From Kineosporia babensis (GTDB lineage Bacteria > Actinomycetota > Actinomycetes > Actinomycetales > Kineosporiaceae): a stretch of 64,000 bases of DNA. Within the stretch, counting starts at the first letter, position 1. Every line of letters begins with the position of its first letter. The notes below the pieces were generated by a model. It made no database searches, had not been told where the DNA came from, and was given only the letters and a program-made list of their open reading frames with translations. The DNA is taken from positions 310,001-374,000 of the forward strand of contig NZ_JAJOMB010000004.1 in assembly GCF_021129305.1 (NCBI RefSeq), read 5' to 3'. The position numbers were made by a program, and so were the translations under genes. Below, piece by piece: positions 41,567 to 50,930 of the stretch.

Positions 41567-44467
41567 TCAGCTCACCGCGACGTCGAAGATGTGCATGATG
41601 CCCTTGTCGGTCTGTTCCGGCAGGGTCACCGACTCGACCACCTTGTCCGCGGCCAGGGTCACCGGTGCCGAGGCGAAGACCCGGAAGGTCCCGCTACCGG
41701 CCGTGCCGTTGACGTTGTTGCGGCCGTTGACCGTGGCCACAACGGTTTCGCCGGTCGCCGGGTTCGCAGCCCAGTCGCTCAGCGCGAACGGCACCTCCTG
41801 GGTGCTGCCGTCGGTGTAGGTCACCACAGCCGTCCCGGAGGCCGGGCCGTTCGTGGCCAGCCCGAGGAACGACAACTGCTCGCCCTTGACCGAACTGGGC
41901 TTGATCTTCTGGCCGTGCGGGATCCAGTTGTCCGGCTCGCCGGCCCGGGCCGCGGGCCAGGTAAAGCTGGTGCCGGCAACGGTTTCGCCCGGCTTGAGAC
42001 CTGCGGAGGCCAGGGACTCGCGGGAGAGCGACCAGTCGCTGAGGTCGATCGAGCCCAGGTTGCCCTGACCGTCCGGGGTGGTGCCGATGCTGTTGCGGGC
42101 ATTCGCGCCGTCGGTGTACGAGGGCGGAACGTCGGCTGCGGCGGTGCCCCAGGAGTTGGCCGTGGCCTTCATCGTGAAGTCCAGGGTGCCGCCCGAGCGC
42201 GCGAACGAGGCGGGCAGCCAGGACTTCTGGCGCTGCTTGCCGTCGACCTTGAGCCCGTTGACGTACTTGGCGCCCTTGGCCACGCCCTGCGCCCTGATCG
42301 TGATCTTACGCTTGACCCCGGCCGGCTCGATCACGATCCGGTCGAACATCGGGGCGCTGATCACCAGGTCACCGGTACCGTAGATCGCCGGGTAGAAGCC
42401 CAGATTGGCGAACACGTACCAGGCGCTCAACGCGCCTTGGTCGTCGTTCCCGGGCAGGCCCGACGATGTTGTGTCGTACATTTCGGCAACGGCCCGATAG
42501 AGGACGTCCGTGGTCCTGGAGGGCGTCTGCAGCCAGTTGTAGACCCACGGAGTTCCGAAAGCGGGCTGGTTGGAGAGGTAGTTGCCGGTCTGGGTGTAGG
42601 CGCCGGCGTCCAGTTGTTCCATCAGCTGGTCCAGTTGCGCACTCGCCTGGTCCACGCCGCCGCGTTTGTCGATCAGGGTGGACAGGTTGTGCGGAACCAG
42701 CCAGCCGTACTGGTAACCGGTGGACTGGTTGAACTGGCCGCGCCCGGACGAGTCGTCCCGTACCCGAAGGTCGAAGCTCCGGTCGAAACCGCTGCGGGAG
42801 CGCGGCCGCACGTGCTGGGTCTGCGGGTCGAAGACGTTCATCCAGTTCTGCGAGCGGGCCGAGAAGAACGCGTACGCCTCGTCGTCCCCGAGTCGCCGGG
42901 CCAGCTGGGCGATCGCAAAGTCGTCGATGGAGTACTCCAGCACCCGTGAGGTGGCGAAGTCGCCCTTGGCGTTCTCGATCATGCCGGTGGCGAAGTACTG
43001 GTATCCGTCCGATCGCGAGGTCCTGGTGGCGGGCAGCACCTGAGTGGCCTTCATCGAGGCCAGCGCGGCCTGGCGGTCGTAGCCGGTGGCGCCCAGGTCG
43101 TCCAGGGTGGAGAGGATGACCTGGTAGTTGTCGCCCTGCATGCGGGCCGCGCCGGGTGCCCAGGAGCCGCGTTGCTCGACCAGTTTCATGATCGAGCGGT
43201 TGATGTCGGTGGCCACCTCAGGGAAGGTCAGGGCGATCAGCTGCACCTGGCTGCGGTAGGCGTCCCAGCCCGAGCCGGCCCAGTTGATGTTCCGGTAGAA
43301 ATGGTGGCCCTTCTCGATCGTGTGCTGCTTGCCGTCGAAGCCGATGTACTGGCCGTTGACGTCCTCACGCACGTTCGGGTTGCCGAAGACCCGGAACAGC
43401 GCGCTGTAGAACTTGATCCGCTGCTCGGTCGTGCCGCCCTGGGCCTGGACCGTGGCCAGAGCCTGTTTCCAGAGCTTCTTGGCGTCGTTCTTGACGTCGT
43501 TGAAACCGTCCTTGCCCACTTCGGATTCCCGGTTGAGCGCGGCGTTCTCCACGCTGACGTAACTGAAACCGGTCTTGGCGAGCACTTTCGCGCCCTGCTG
43601 GAAGGTCAGCCAGGCACCGGTGTCGTGGCGGTAGTCCACCCCGACGTCCTCAGTGCTCTTGATCGCGTGCGTCGAGCCCTGGGTCAGGGCCTCGTCGGTC
43701 CAGGTGCCGTAGGACTCGAACGGCTTGTCGTAGACGGTGGAGAAGTAGGCCTTGTAGTAGTTGCCGTTGTCGCAGACGTCGACGCCGTACATCCACCCGG
43801 AAACCGTGCGGGTCTTCGGGTCGATGGTCACCTCGCTGCCGAACGTCCGGTTGTTCGGGCCGGAGACATCCAGAATCAGGGACGATTCACCGCTCTTGGG
43901 AAAGTCGTAGCGGCTTACGGAGGTGCGGGCGGTGGCGGTCAGTTCCGCCTCCACACCGTTGTCCACCTTCACACCGTAGAACCCCGGCTGCGAGGTCTCG
44001 TTGTCGTGACTGAACGGAAGGTAGTAGTCCCGGATACTGGACGCGGGGCTGGAAGGCAGCGCGCCGTCCGTCAATGATCCGGCGTACGGGATGGTCGGGA
44101 ACTCGTACCCGCCGAACCGGCCGGTGCACCCCGTCCCCTCGTAGCGGGTCATCCCGAACCCCCGGATCAGCGAGGCGGTGTACTCGTAACCGCCCTTCTG
44201 CCCGACGTTGGCGTTGCCGTCGGCCCAGGTGGTCGGGCTGGGCTGGATCATCCCGAAGGGGACGCCGGCTCCGGGAAAGGTGTTGCCGTAGGCGTCGTTG
44301 CTCTTGTTCTGGCCGGTGTCCAGTTCGGTACCGATGAACTGGTTCACCGCGTCGAACGGTGAGATCTCGGCGGCCTGGGCCGTGGTGGTGGGCAGCAGGG
44401 CACTCAGGCAGGCAACGGTCACCGCGACCGTTCCGGCCCGGCGCCACCGGGACTTGCGTGGGGGCAT
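41567..44467 (-). CDS. Secreted GH92 alpha-mannosidase
   Basis: 966 residues with signal peptide (RAGTVAVTVACLSALLPTTT, cleavage near AQA-AE). The N-terminal beta-sandwich begins VNQFIGTELDTGQNKSNDAY, and the (alpha/alpha)6 catalytic barrel carries NINWAGSGWDAYRSQ and GLPGNDDQGALSAWYVF, where GNDDQG holds the GH92 catalytic acids. The last 200 residues (from about SIDLSDWSLSRESLASAGL) are an extra beta domain with NEW3/galactose-binding-like features. GH92 enzymes are calcium-dependent exo-alpha-mannosidases acting on fungal mannoproteins or N-glycans. The frame is open upstream, but ATG 44467 fits the signal peptide. Confidence 0.93.
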   Translation of the reverse strand: MPPRKSRWRRAGTVAVTVACLSALLPTTTAQAAEISPFDAVNQFIGTELDTGQNKSNDAYGNTFPGAGVPFGMIQPSPTTWADGNANVGQKGGYEYTASLIRGFGMTRYEGTGCTGRFGGYEFPTIPYAGSLTDGALPSSPASSIRDYYLPFSHDNETSQPGFYGVKVDNGVEAELTATARTSVSRYDFPKSGESSLILDVSGPNNRTFGSEVTIDPKTRTVSGWMYGVDVCDNGNYYKAYFSTVYDKPFESYGTWTDEALTQGSTHAIKSTEDVGVDYRHDTGAWLTFQQGAKVLAKTGFSYVSVENAALNRESEVGKDGFNDVKNDAKKLWKQALATVQAQGGTTEQRIKFYSALFRVFGNPNVREDVNGQYIGFDGKQHTIEKGHHFYRNINWAGSGWDAYRSQVQLIALTFPEVATDINRSIMKLVEQRGSWAPGAARMQGDNYQVILSTLDDLGATGYDRQAALASMKATQVLPATRTSRSDGYQYFATGMIENAKGDFATSRVLEYSIDDFAIAQLARRLGDDEAYAFFSARSQNWMNVFDPQTQHVRPRSRSGFDRSFDLRVRDDSSGRGQFNQSTGYQYGWLVPHNLSTLIDKRGGVDQASAQLDQLMEQLDAGAYTQTGNYLSNQPAFGTPWVYNWLQTPSRTTDVLYRAVAEMYDTTSSGLPGNDDQGALSAWYVFANLGFYPAIYGTGDLVISAPMFDRIVIEPAGVKRKITIRAQGVAKGAKYVNGLKVDGKQRQKSWLPASFARSGGTLDFTMKATANSWGTAAADVPPSYTDGANARNSIGTTPDGQGNLGSIDLSDWSLSRESLASAGLKPGETVAGTSFTWPAARAGEPDNWIPHGQKIKPSSVKGEQLSFLGLATNGPASGTAVVTYTDGSTQEVPFALSDWAANPATGETVVATVNGRNNVNGTAGSGTFRVFASAPVTLAADKVVESVTLPEQTDKGIMHIFDVAVS

Positions 44468-44603
44468 CAGGATTCCCAACAAGATGGGCAAATGGGGCGG
44501 GCTCACGTTGTCATCCTCACCCCGCCGGTCCAGGACGGACAGATGTCCTGCGGGCAACGGACGGGGCAACATCCCGTACCACCGGCCCGACCTCGAGCCG
44601 CTT

Positions 44604-47072
44604 TCAGGCGGCTCGTTCGCAGCGGGGCCGATAGTCGTTGTCCGGCAGGATGATTTTCCATTCGTGTTCGGTGAGTGATCGCGAGGCCCGCCGGCACAGG
44701 TGCGGCAGCCACTTCTCGCGGTCCAGGTTCCAAAGGCGGACCGTTGCATCATCACCGCCGGTGAAGGCGGTACGGGTGGCCGGGTCGACGGCGACCGCGT
44801 CCGCCCAGCCCGTGTGCCCCTTCATCGGCGCGCCGACCAGGGCGCGGTTCCTGACGTCCCACAGGCGGATCAGACCATCACCGTTCGTGGCGACCACGTG
44901 ATCGGCGCCGGCGAAAGCCACATCGTCGACCGGAGCGTCGTCGTTGTCGAGTTCCGCCACCAGAGCACGGTTCCCGACGTTCCAGACCCGCACGGTCCCG
45001 TCCTGGCCGGAAGCAGCCAGCCGCGAACCGTCGGGAGAGAAGGCCACTCCCCAGACCCGGACCCCCGGCTTGTCGAGCAGGACCGGACCCAACGGTGCGT
45101 GCGAGTTGACGTCCCACAACCGTACGGTGCCGTCGTTGCCGGAACTGGCCAGAACGGCGCCGTCGGGGCTGAACGCCACGTCCTGCACCGGTTCACCGTG
45201 GCCCGTCAAGGTCGCGGTCTGCTCACCGGAGGACAGATTCCAGAGCCGGATCAGGTGGTCGTCACCGGCAGTGGCCAGGGTCTGCCCATCGCGCGCCAGG
45301 CTGATGCCCCAGACCTTCGCCGTCTTTCCGGGGGTGGTCATCCGTTGCCGCACAGCGTGGGTCTGGGCGTCCAGCACCTTCAGGACACCGTTCTCGTGCG
45401 CCACCACGAGCACCTGGTCCTGCCGATCCAGGGCCAGGCCGGTGACCGGGCTCTTCTCGTCGTCGAGCACCGGATCCCCCAGTCGTTCCCGGCTGGCGAG
45501 GTCCCAGAAAAGAAGCTTGCCAGCGGCATCGCCGGAGATCAGAGTCCGCCGGTCAGAGCTGAGGACGATGGCGTTCACCGGTGCCCGATGGCCGATCAGC
45601 GGCTGCCCGAGAACCTGTTCCGAGGAGGCGGCCCAGGACGTGAGGACCGGCTCGCTCCCGGACGAGGTCCAGACCTGTTCTCCCTGCTCGGCGAAGACCA
45701 CGGCATTCACCGGACCGGCCAGGTCACCCAGGCGCTCGGCCGAAACCTGGGGCTGGTCCAGACGCCAGAGCACGGCCGAGCGGTCCTGCGCGCCGCTCAC
45801 GAGCTGCTTGCCTTCCGGCTCGAAGGCCAGCGCAGTGACCGCGCCGGTGTGCTGTCCGTCGAGGTTCCGAAGGTGCTCGAGGCCCTCGACCTGCCACAGG
45901 TCGAGGTCGTTGGCGGTGGTCGCAGCCGCGAAGCTCTGGCCGTCCGGAGCGAAGGCGATCACGCTCACCGCGGCGTAGTAGCGCGGCTGGGTGAACTCGC
46001 CGACCAGCCCTCCGTCGTCAGCCTGCCAGTTCGCGGTGTCCCACAACCGCAGCATCCCGTTGGGCGCACCGCTGACCAGCCGGTCACCCTCGGGACTGGC
46101 GCCCAGGGCAGTGATTCCCTTGGACTGCGTGGGCATGTCACCGATCCGCTCCAGACCGCCCGGACCCAACTGCCAGACGGTGAGCTTGCCGTCCACACCA
46201 CCGCCGACCATCGTGTTGTCGTCGACCACGGCGGCCAGCGAGACGATCTCGTCGAGCCCCTGCCCCGACGCCTCGCCGATCAACTCCAGATTCTTGGCGT
46301 CCCACAGGCGCAGGACCCGGTCGGCTCCGGCGCTGAGCAGCCAGGTGCCGTCCCGGCTGAAGGCCAGGGCGCTCACCCTCCCGTCGTGTGCGCCCAGGTG
46401 CGTGGCGATCGGCGGATCCTGCTGCGAATCCGTCTTGCGCACCTGAAGGCCGCCGGCCGCGTCGGCAGAGGCCACGAACCGGCCGCCGGGAGACGGGACC
46501 AGCGCGGTCAGCGGATGGTTGGTGGCGACGGTCGAGACCTTGTGCAGGGGCGCACCCAGAGCGTCCATGGCAACCGCGACGCTTCGGGAATTCTCCTGCA
46601 GCGCAAGAGCATCCGCAGCCACCGACTGGGCCAGAGCAGGATCGCTGGCCAGCCGCAGCGCTGCGTCGGTGGAGAGCGCGGCCGCACCGGCGACCTGGCG
46701 CAGGTGCCCGTTCTGATCGGCCTTCCACCAGCCGAACCCGGAAGTGACGAGGGCAATCGCCAACAGCCCGAAGATCATCTTCCAGGGCCTACCGCCCTGC
46801 GAAACGCCTCGGACAGAGGGTATTCCACCGAAACGGCCAGACCTGCTGCGGCGTTCGGAGCGCTTCAGCAAGAACGGGGCAAGCGCCTGGTAGAGCGCCA
46901 CCGACGTCGCCGCCCAGCTCACCAGAAGAGACACGACACCGATCAACTGATCAGCCACGTCGCGCCGGACCAGGACGAGGCAGAGCATCGCGATGGACAC
47001 CACCGCCGACCCGACAGTCCAAATGATGGCCAGCCGATGGTGTTCAAGCTCGGCGGAATCCCCCGTCACCAC
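44604..47072 (-). CDS. Membrane-anchored protein with two WD40 propellers and STAND-like C-terminus, no NTPase
   Basis: 822 residues from GTG 47072 (GGGGAGG upstream; GTG 47069 equally possible). Three hydrophobic helices lie at the N-terminus: LAIIWTVGSAVVSIAMLCLV, LIGVVSLLVSWAATSVALYQ, and after a basic loop MIFGLLAIALVTSGFGWW. A linker (AAALSTDAALRLASDPALAQ) is of the kind that precedes WD40 propellers in STAND proteins. I count about 14 WD40 repeats, enough for two seven-bladed propellers. The end, HLCRRASRSLTEHEWKIILP and a final Cys, is the tail common to bacterial STAND-WD40 proteins. The NTPase and effector are absent. Possible outer sensor or scaffold. Confidence 0.8.
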   Translation of the reverse strand: MVTGDSAELEHHRLAIIWTVGSAVVSIAMLCLVLVRRDVADQLIGVVSLLVSWAATSVALYQALAPFLLKRSERRSRSGRFGGIPSVRGVSQGGRPWKMIFGLLAIALVTSGFGWWKADQNGHLRQVAGAAALSTDAALRLASDPALAQSVAADALALQENSRSVAVAMDALGAPLHKVSTVATNHPLTALVPSPGGRFVASADAAGGLQVRKTDSQQDPPIATHLGAHDGRVSALAFSRDGTWLLSAGADRVLRLWDAKNLELIGEASGQGLDEIVSLAAVVDDNTMVGGGVDGKLTVWQLGPGGLERIGDMPTQSKGITALGASPEGDRLVSGAPNGMLRLWDTANWQADDGGLVGEFTQPRYYAAVSVIAFAPDGQSFAAATTANDLDLWQVEGLEHLRNLDGQHTGAVTALAFEPEGKQLVSGAQDRSAVLWRLDQPQVSAERLGDLAGPVNAVVFAEQGEQVWTSSGSEPVLTSWAASSEQVLGQPLIGHRAPVNAIVLSSDRRTLISGDAAGKLLFWDLASRERLGDPVLDDEKSPVTGLALDRQDQVLVVAHENGVLKVLDAQTHAVRQRMTTPGKTAKVWGISLARDGQTLATAGDDHLIRLWNLSSGEQTATLTGHGEPVQDVAFSPDGAVLASSGNDGTVRLWDVNSHAPLGPVLLDKPGVRVWGVAFSPDGSRLAASGQDGTVRVWNVGNRALVAELDNDDAPVDDVAFAGADHVVATNGDGLIRLWDVRNRALVGAPMKGHTGWADAVAVDPATRTAFTGGDDATVRLWNLDREKWLPHLCRRASRSLTEHEWKIILPDNDYRPRCERAA

Positions 47073-47209
47073 GCCCCCTCCCCGCGAGTTGGATGGCGAC
47101 ACTAGCTGTCAAATCAGCGAGAGAAGCACGAAAACTCCAAAAATGGTCCGAACACTCCTGCAACCCGACCCCCAGCCCTCACCTTCCCAAGGAGCAAGCA
47201 CTTGCCCGC

Positions 47210-47245
47210 TAGGAAAGTGGCGAGTACTTTCTTGTTAGGAAAGTA
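47210..47245 (+). promoter_or_regulatory. Double operator upstream of the membrane protein/HTH pair
   Basis: TAGGAAAGT occurs at 47210-47218 and again at 47236-47244, 26 bases apart. The second copy belongs to a perfect inverted repeat TACTTTC (47225-47231) / GAAAGTA (47239-47245). It lies 22 bases before the ribosome binding site region of the gene at 47268 and is the likely binding site of the HTH protein encoded by the second gene. Confidence 0.65.
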
Positions 47246-47267
47246 ATTGCCCAGAGAGGAGAGAACC

Positions 47268-47759
47268 ATGACGACGCCCGTGAACCCGCCCAGCCCTGAG
47301 GAAGCCACCCACCTGCTGCAGGAGAACCAGAACCGACGCCAGCAGGTCGGCACGACCTCGGTGCCGACCTGGCTCTGGGTCGCACAGTGCGTGGTCATCG
47401 CCGCCTCCGGCGTCTCGCGGGACATCTGGGAGGGCAACTCCTGGTCGACCTGGCTGCTCCTGATTCCGCTGGCCGTGCTGTATCTGTCGCAGAATCGGTG
47501 GGTCGGCGCCCGGATGGGCCTGCAGATGGCCCCGCACACCCTGGCCCGGGGTGGGGCGGTGACCCCGTGGAACCGCTCGCGGCTGCTGGGAACGCTCAGC
47601 CTGGCGGTGCTGATGATCGCCGCCGCAGTGGCCGCCACCCGCATGGAAGACGCCGGGGTGGAGTGGGGCAACTCGATCGCCTGGAGCGTGCTGGCGGTAT
47701 TGCTGATCGGCGCCTGGCCTCTGGTGCGGCGCCTGTACTACGGTCCCCGGCATGGCTGA
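47268..47759 (+). CDS. Small integral membrane protein of unknown function
   Basis: 163 residues with four membrane helices (around VAQCVVIAASGVS, WLLLIPLAVLYLS, LLGTLSLAVLMIAAAVAA and IAWSVLAVLLIGAWPLV). The N-terminal 40 residues are polar and Gln/Asn-rich. ATG 47268 has GAGAGGAGA. It overlaps the following HTH gene by eight bases, forming a two-gene operon of the common form integral membrane protein plus winged-helix regulator. Its role is unknown; it may be a stress or transport component controlled by the partner. Confidence 0.75.
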   Translation: MTTPVNPPSPEEATHLLQENQNRRQQVGTTSVPTWLWVAQCVVIAASGVSRDIWEGNSWSTWLLLIPLAVLYLSQNRWVGARMGLQMAPHTLARGGAVTPWNRSRLLGTLSLAVLMIAAAVAATRMEDAGVEWGNSIAWSVLAVLLIGAWPLVRRLYYGPRHG

Positions 47760-48093
47760 GGGCACCTTCGACCCGGCCCTGATGGACGTGACCCGCTTCG
47801 GGATCGTGTCGCTCCTGGCCGCAACTCACTGGGCCGAGTTCCCGTTCGTCCGGGACTCGATGGGGCTGAGCGACTCCGCCTTGTCCAAGCAGACCTCGTA
47901 CCTGAGCAAAGCCGGATACGTCGAGGTGCACAAGGGTTATGTGGGTAAGCGGCCCCGCACTTGGCTGCGGCTCAGCCCGCAAGGACGCACCGCCCTGACC
48001 GGGCACATCGAGTATCTGCAGGGCGTGGCCCGGGCAGTCCAGGAGCAGGGCGCCTCGCACCAGCCGGACGAGCTGCCCGACGGTGCGGCCTGA
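47752..48093 (+). CDS. Winged-helix transcriptional regulator (HTH_27/MarR-like)
   Basis: 113 residues. A winged helix: RFGIVSLLAATHWAEFPFVR, then DSALSKQTSYLSKAGYVEVH (recognition helix), and a wing GYVGKRPRTWLRLSPQGRTAL. It belongs to the short DNA-binding family found beside small membrane proteins in actinobacteria, often autoregulating. The operator-like repeats at 47210-47245 are its probable target. Confidence 0.85.
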   Translation: MAEGTFDPALMDVTRFGIVSLLAATHWAEFPFVRDSMGLSDSALSKQTSYLSKAGYVEVHKGYVGKRPRTWLRLSPQGRTALTGHIEYLQGVARAVQEQGASHQPDELPDGAA

Positions 48094-48161
48094 CCTCGTC
48101 GCCTGACCGTGGGTCACGCTTCGATTACCACTCAGCCGACCGGCTCCGCCAAACTCCTGCC

Positions 48162-49688
48162 ATGAGCCCGAGGAAGCGACGCACCGGTCCGACGTCTGCC
48201 GACGACATCCAGGTGAGCCGGCTGTCAGTGGTCAGAGATCCGGACGAGACCTGCGACTGCGAGGTCTGCAAGGGCGAGAATCTCGATCCCGAGGCCCTGC
48301 TCGCCAGCATCGTCGACGACGTTGCGCTCCTTGCCGACGAGGAGGACCCGCTCTCGGCGGAGCTGGCGGGGGCGGCGTTCCTGTCACTGTCCTCGTCCTT
48401 GGGCGACGAGGCTCTGGACGCCCTGCTGGAGATCGTCCCGGCCATCGAAGCGCGCGGCTCCCGCGAGGCCCTGACCCTGCTCACCGCGATCGCAGCCATG
48501 GCCGGGGCCACCGCACCACCGGTCGCGACCGCTGCCCAGGCCGCCGCCGACCGGCTCGCGGCCACCGGTATCACGGCGCCGGCCTGGGCGGACGAGCTGA
48601 CCCAGCCCTTGACCGCAGGGCCGTTCTCCGAACTGAGCGACGCCGCCCGCACCCTGTCCATCCTGGTCCTCCCCCTACAGCGAGCCGAGCGACAGCACAC
48701 CCTGATCATCATGGTCGACCACGAGAACTGCGGTGCGGCCGGGCAGATCATGCTGGTCGACGCCGAGGACCTGGTGTCCCTGGTGGCGGCCCTTCAGATG
48801 AGTACTCAGCAGGGCGGAATCACGTTACGCACCAAGAAGCTGAGCGCCCCGGCGTTTCGCTGGCACGCAGAACAGGCTCTGGACTCCCGGGCCGTGCATG
48901 ACCAAGAGAACGGTGGGCCGGCCGACCCAGACCTGCTGGACGACGAGGACGGGCCGGGCTACGCCACCCTCGCGCTGCTCACCCGCGCCCGGCTCGCCAC
49001 CCTGCCGGCGGCCCGGCGTCCGAAGGGTGCTCCAGATCCGGCACATGTCACCGGTTTCAGCGCCTTGGATGTTCTCCGTGAGTTCGCTGCCCTGACCGAC
49101 GCAGCGCAGCCACCGGCCCGGCGCCGGAAGTCGGACGGCCCGGCCCCCGTCTACCAGATCAAAGTCGGCCTGCGCGATGCCAAACCGCCGATCTGGCGGC
49201 GTCTTCTGGTTCCCGCAGACGTAACCCTCGCGGACCTTCACAAGGTGATCCAATCGTCCTTCAATTGGGACGACAGCCACTTGCACGCCTTCGAGACCCC
49301 CTACGGGGACTTCGGTCACGCCGATCCCGAACTCGGGCACCAGGCCGACAGTTCCATCACGCTGGAACAGGTCGCTCCCTCGGTCAAGGACAAGATCGTC
49401 TACACCTACGACTTCGGTGACGACTGGGAACATCAGATCCTGGTCGAAAAGATCTCCCCCGCCGACCCTATGGTCGAGTATCCAGTCTGCACCGGTGGAC
49501 GCCGCGCGGCTCCGCCCGAAGACTGCGGCGGCATCTGGGGCTACCAGGAGACGATCGAGGCCCTTGCCGATCCCTCTCATCCTGAGCACGCCGTGCAGCT
49601 GGAATGGATGGGGCTTGCCGACCCCGATGACTTCGACCCCGCGGCTTTCGACCTCGGTGAGATCAACGAACGGTTGCGCGGCCTCTGA
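48162..49688 (+). CDS. Plasmid pRiA4b ORF-3-like family protein
   Basis: 508 residues. The C-terminal 190 residues form the pRiA4b ORF-3 domain (YQIKVGLRDAKPPIWRRLLV, FNWDDSHLHAFETPYGDFG, IVYTYDFGDDWEHQILVEKI, YPVCTGGRRAAPPEDCGG). Before it is a long helical, alanine-rich region (about 60-170) and a segment with LSILVLPLQRAERQHTLIIM. A small Cys cluster (CDCEVCKGEN) near the N-terminus could bind zinc. The family is widespread but its molecular role is unknown; some members occur with mobile or defence elements. ATG 48162 used; no good ribosome binding site seen. Confidence 0.82.
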   Translation: MSPRKRRTGPTSADDIQVSRLSVVRDPDETCDCEVCKGENLDPEALLASIVDDVALLADEEDPLSAELAGAAFLSLSSSLGDEALDALLEIVPAIEARGSREALTLLTAIAAMAGATAPPVATAAQAAADRLAATGITAPAWADELTQPLTAGPFSELSDAARTLSILVLPLQRAERQHTLIIMVDHENCGAAGQIMLVDAEDLVSLVAALQMSTQQGGITLRTKKLSAPAFRWHAEQALDSRAVHDQENGGPADPDLLDDEDGPGYATLALLTRARLATLPAARRPKGAPDPAHVTGFSALDVLREFAALTDAAQPPARRRKSDGPAPVYQIKVGLRDAKPPIWRRLLVPADVTLADLHKVIQSSFNWDDSHLHAFETPYGDFGHADPELGHQADSSITLEQVAPSVKDKIVYTYDFGDDWEHQILVEKISPADPMVEYPVCTGGRRAAPPEDCGGIWGYQETIEALADPSHPEHAVQLEWMGLADPDDFDPAAFDLGEINERLRGL

Positions 49689-49778
49689 CCTCAGATCGTC
49701 GGCGGGGCGGCCGGTAAGCTCACGGGCGTAAAACACCCATAACGCCCAGACCCGTCCCCGATGAAGGACCCGCCTGCC

Positions 49779-50930
49779 GTGAGCGACGACCGACCGGATC
49801 ACACCCAGATCTCCGCCCCGGAAGACGAGGACGTTCCAGACCCGGCGGAGACCGAGGGAGAGTCCACCTGGGCGGACCTGGTCCAGAAGCGGTTCGACCG
49901 CTGGGACACGACCTGGGTCTGGCTCGGGGTGTTCATCCTGGTCGCTGTTCTCGGTGGCGCCCTGACCCGGTGGGACACCCTGAGACACCTTGCCCTGGAG
50001 CAGGAGACCGGACCCGGCGGCCGGGAGATCATTGTCTCGGTGGCGGCCTACACCCTCCCGCTGACCGTCGGTTTCGCCCTGGTGGCGTTCATCGCCTTCA
50101 CCCTTAAGCTGAGCCAGCTGATCACCCCGATCTTCATCGGCTTCACCGCCCTCGTGCTGTGGCTCACCGGTCTCCTGGCCCGCACCCTGGGGGTCGGGCT
50201 GCTGCCGGACTACGCCGAGTTCGAGTTCACCTATGATCCGCGCGATCTGACCGGCGCGGTCTTCGCGGCCTACCTCAACTCCTACAGTTATCCGCTGGTG
50301 CTGTGTGCGTTGCTGATCGGGACGGCCGGAGCCCTGCAGATCTGGAAATGGATTCTGCCGGCGCCGGACTCGACCCTGACCGGCAACAGCGACGCCAACC
50401 GGCTGATGGAGATCCGCAGCCCCGAGTTCCAGGCCATGTCCGAGCGGGTGCTCAAGGCCAACGAACTCACTGCGCAACTGAACGGCCTGCCCTTCGGCGA
50501 CGAGAAGGGCCGGGCAGATCTGCTCGAGCAGATCCTGGGGCAGCCGCTCCCGGCGGATGTCACGATCTACCCGCCCTTCTTCACCGATCACGGACTGAAG
50601 CTGGAACTGGGCGAACGCGTCTTCGTCAACCAGAACTGCACGTTCCTGGACTACGCAGGGATCCGGATCGGGCCCCGGACGATGATCGGCCCCAACGTCA
50701 CCTTCATCACCGCCGGCCATCCGGTCGACCCGGCCGAGCGCAAGCTCTTCCTCACCGGCGCACCGATCGACGTGGCCGAGAACGTGTGGATCGGCGCGGG
50801 AGCGACCATCCTGCCTGGTGTGAGCATCGGACGGGACGCCGTCATCGCGGCCGGCGCCATCGTCGCCGAAGACGTTCCGGCGGCCAGCCTCGTCACCGGC
50901 CCCAAGGCCACCGTCCGCCGGGAATGGTGA
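49779..50930 (+). CDS. Fusion of a four-helix membrane domain with a LacA/NodL-type sugar O-acetyltransferase
   Basis: About 383 residues. Residues 1-40 are acidic and disordered. Residues about 45-205 hold four hydrophobic helices (VWLGVFILVAVLGGALT, VAAYTLPLTVGFALVAFIAF, LITPIFIGFTALVLWL, YPLVLCALLIGTAGAL). The last 175 residues are a complete left-handed beta-helix acetyltransferase of the maltose/galactoside group: FVNQNCTFLDYAGIRIG, FITAGHPVDPAER with the catalytic His, NVWIGAGATILPGVSIG. It may acetylate membrane-linked sugars. GTG 49779 has AAGGA ten bases upstream; ATG 49761 is the alternative start. Confidence 0.85.
   Translation: MSDDRPDHTQISAPEDEDVPDPAETEGESTWADLVQKRFDRWDTTWVWLGVFILVAVLGGALTRWDTLRHLALEQETGPGGREIIVSVAAYTLPLTVGFALVAFIAFTLKLSQLITPIFIGFTALVLWLTGLLARTLGVGLLPDYAEFEFTYDPRDLTGAVFAAYLNSYSYPLVLCALLIGTAGALQIWKWILPAPDSTLTGNSDANRLMEIRSPEFQAMSERVLKANELTAQLNGLPFGDEKGRADLLEQILGQPLPADVTIYPPFFTDHGLKLELGERVFVNQNCTFLDYAGIRIGPRTMIGPNVTFITAGHPVDPAERKLFLTGAPIDVAENVWIGAGATILPGVSIGRDAVIAAGAIVAEDVPAASLVTGPKATVRREW

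Noticed and set aside
44700-47105. An 801-codon open frame on the plus strand opposite the membrane WD40 gene
   Set aside because: It mirrors the WD40 gene, is rich in Arg, Gly, Gln and His, and shows no domain. Long antisense frames are expected when codons end in G or C.
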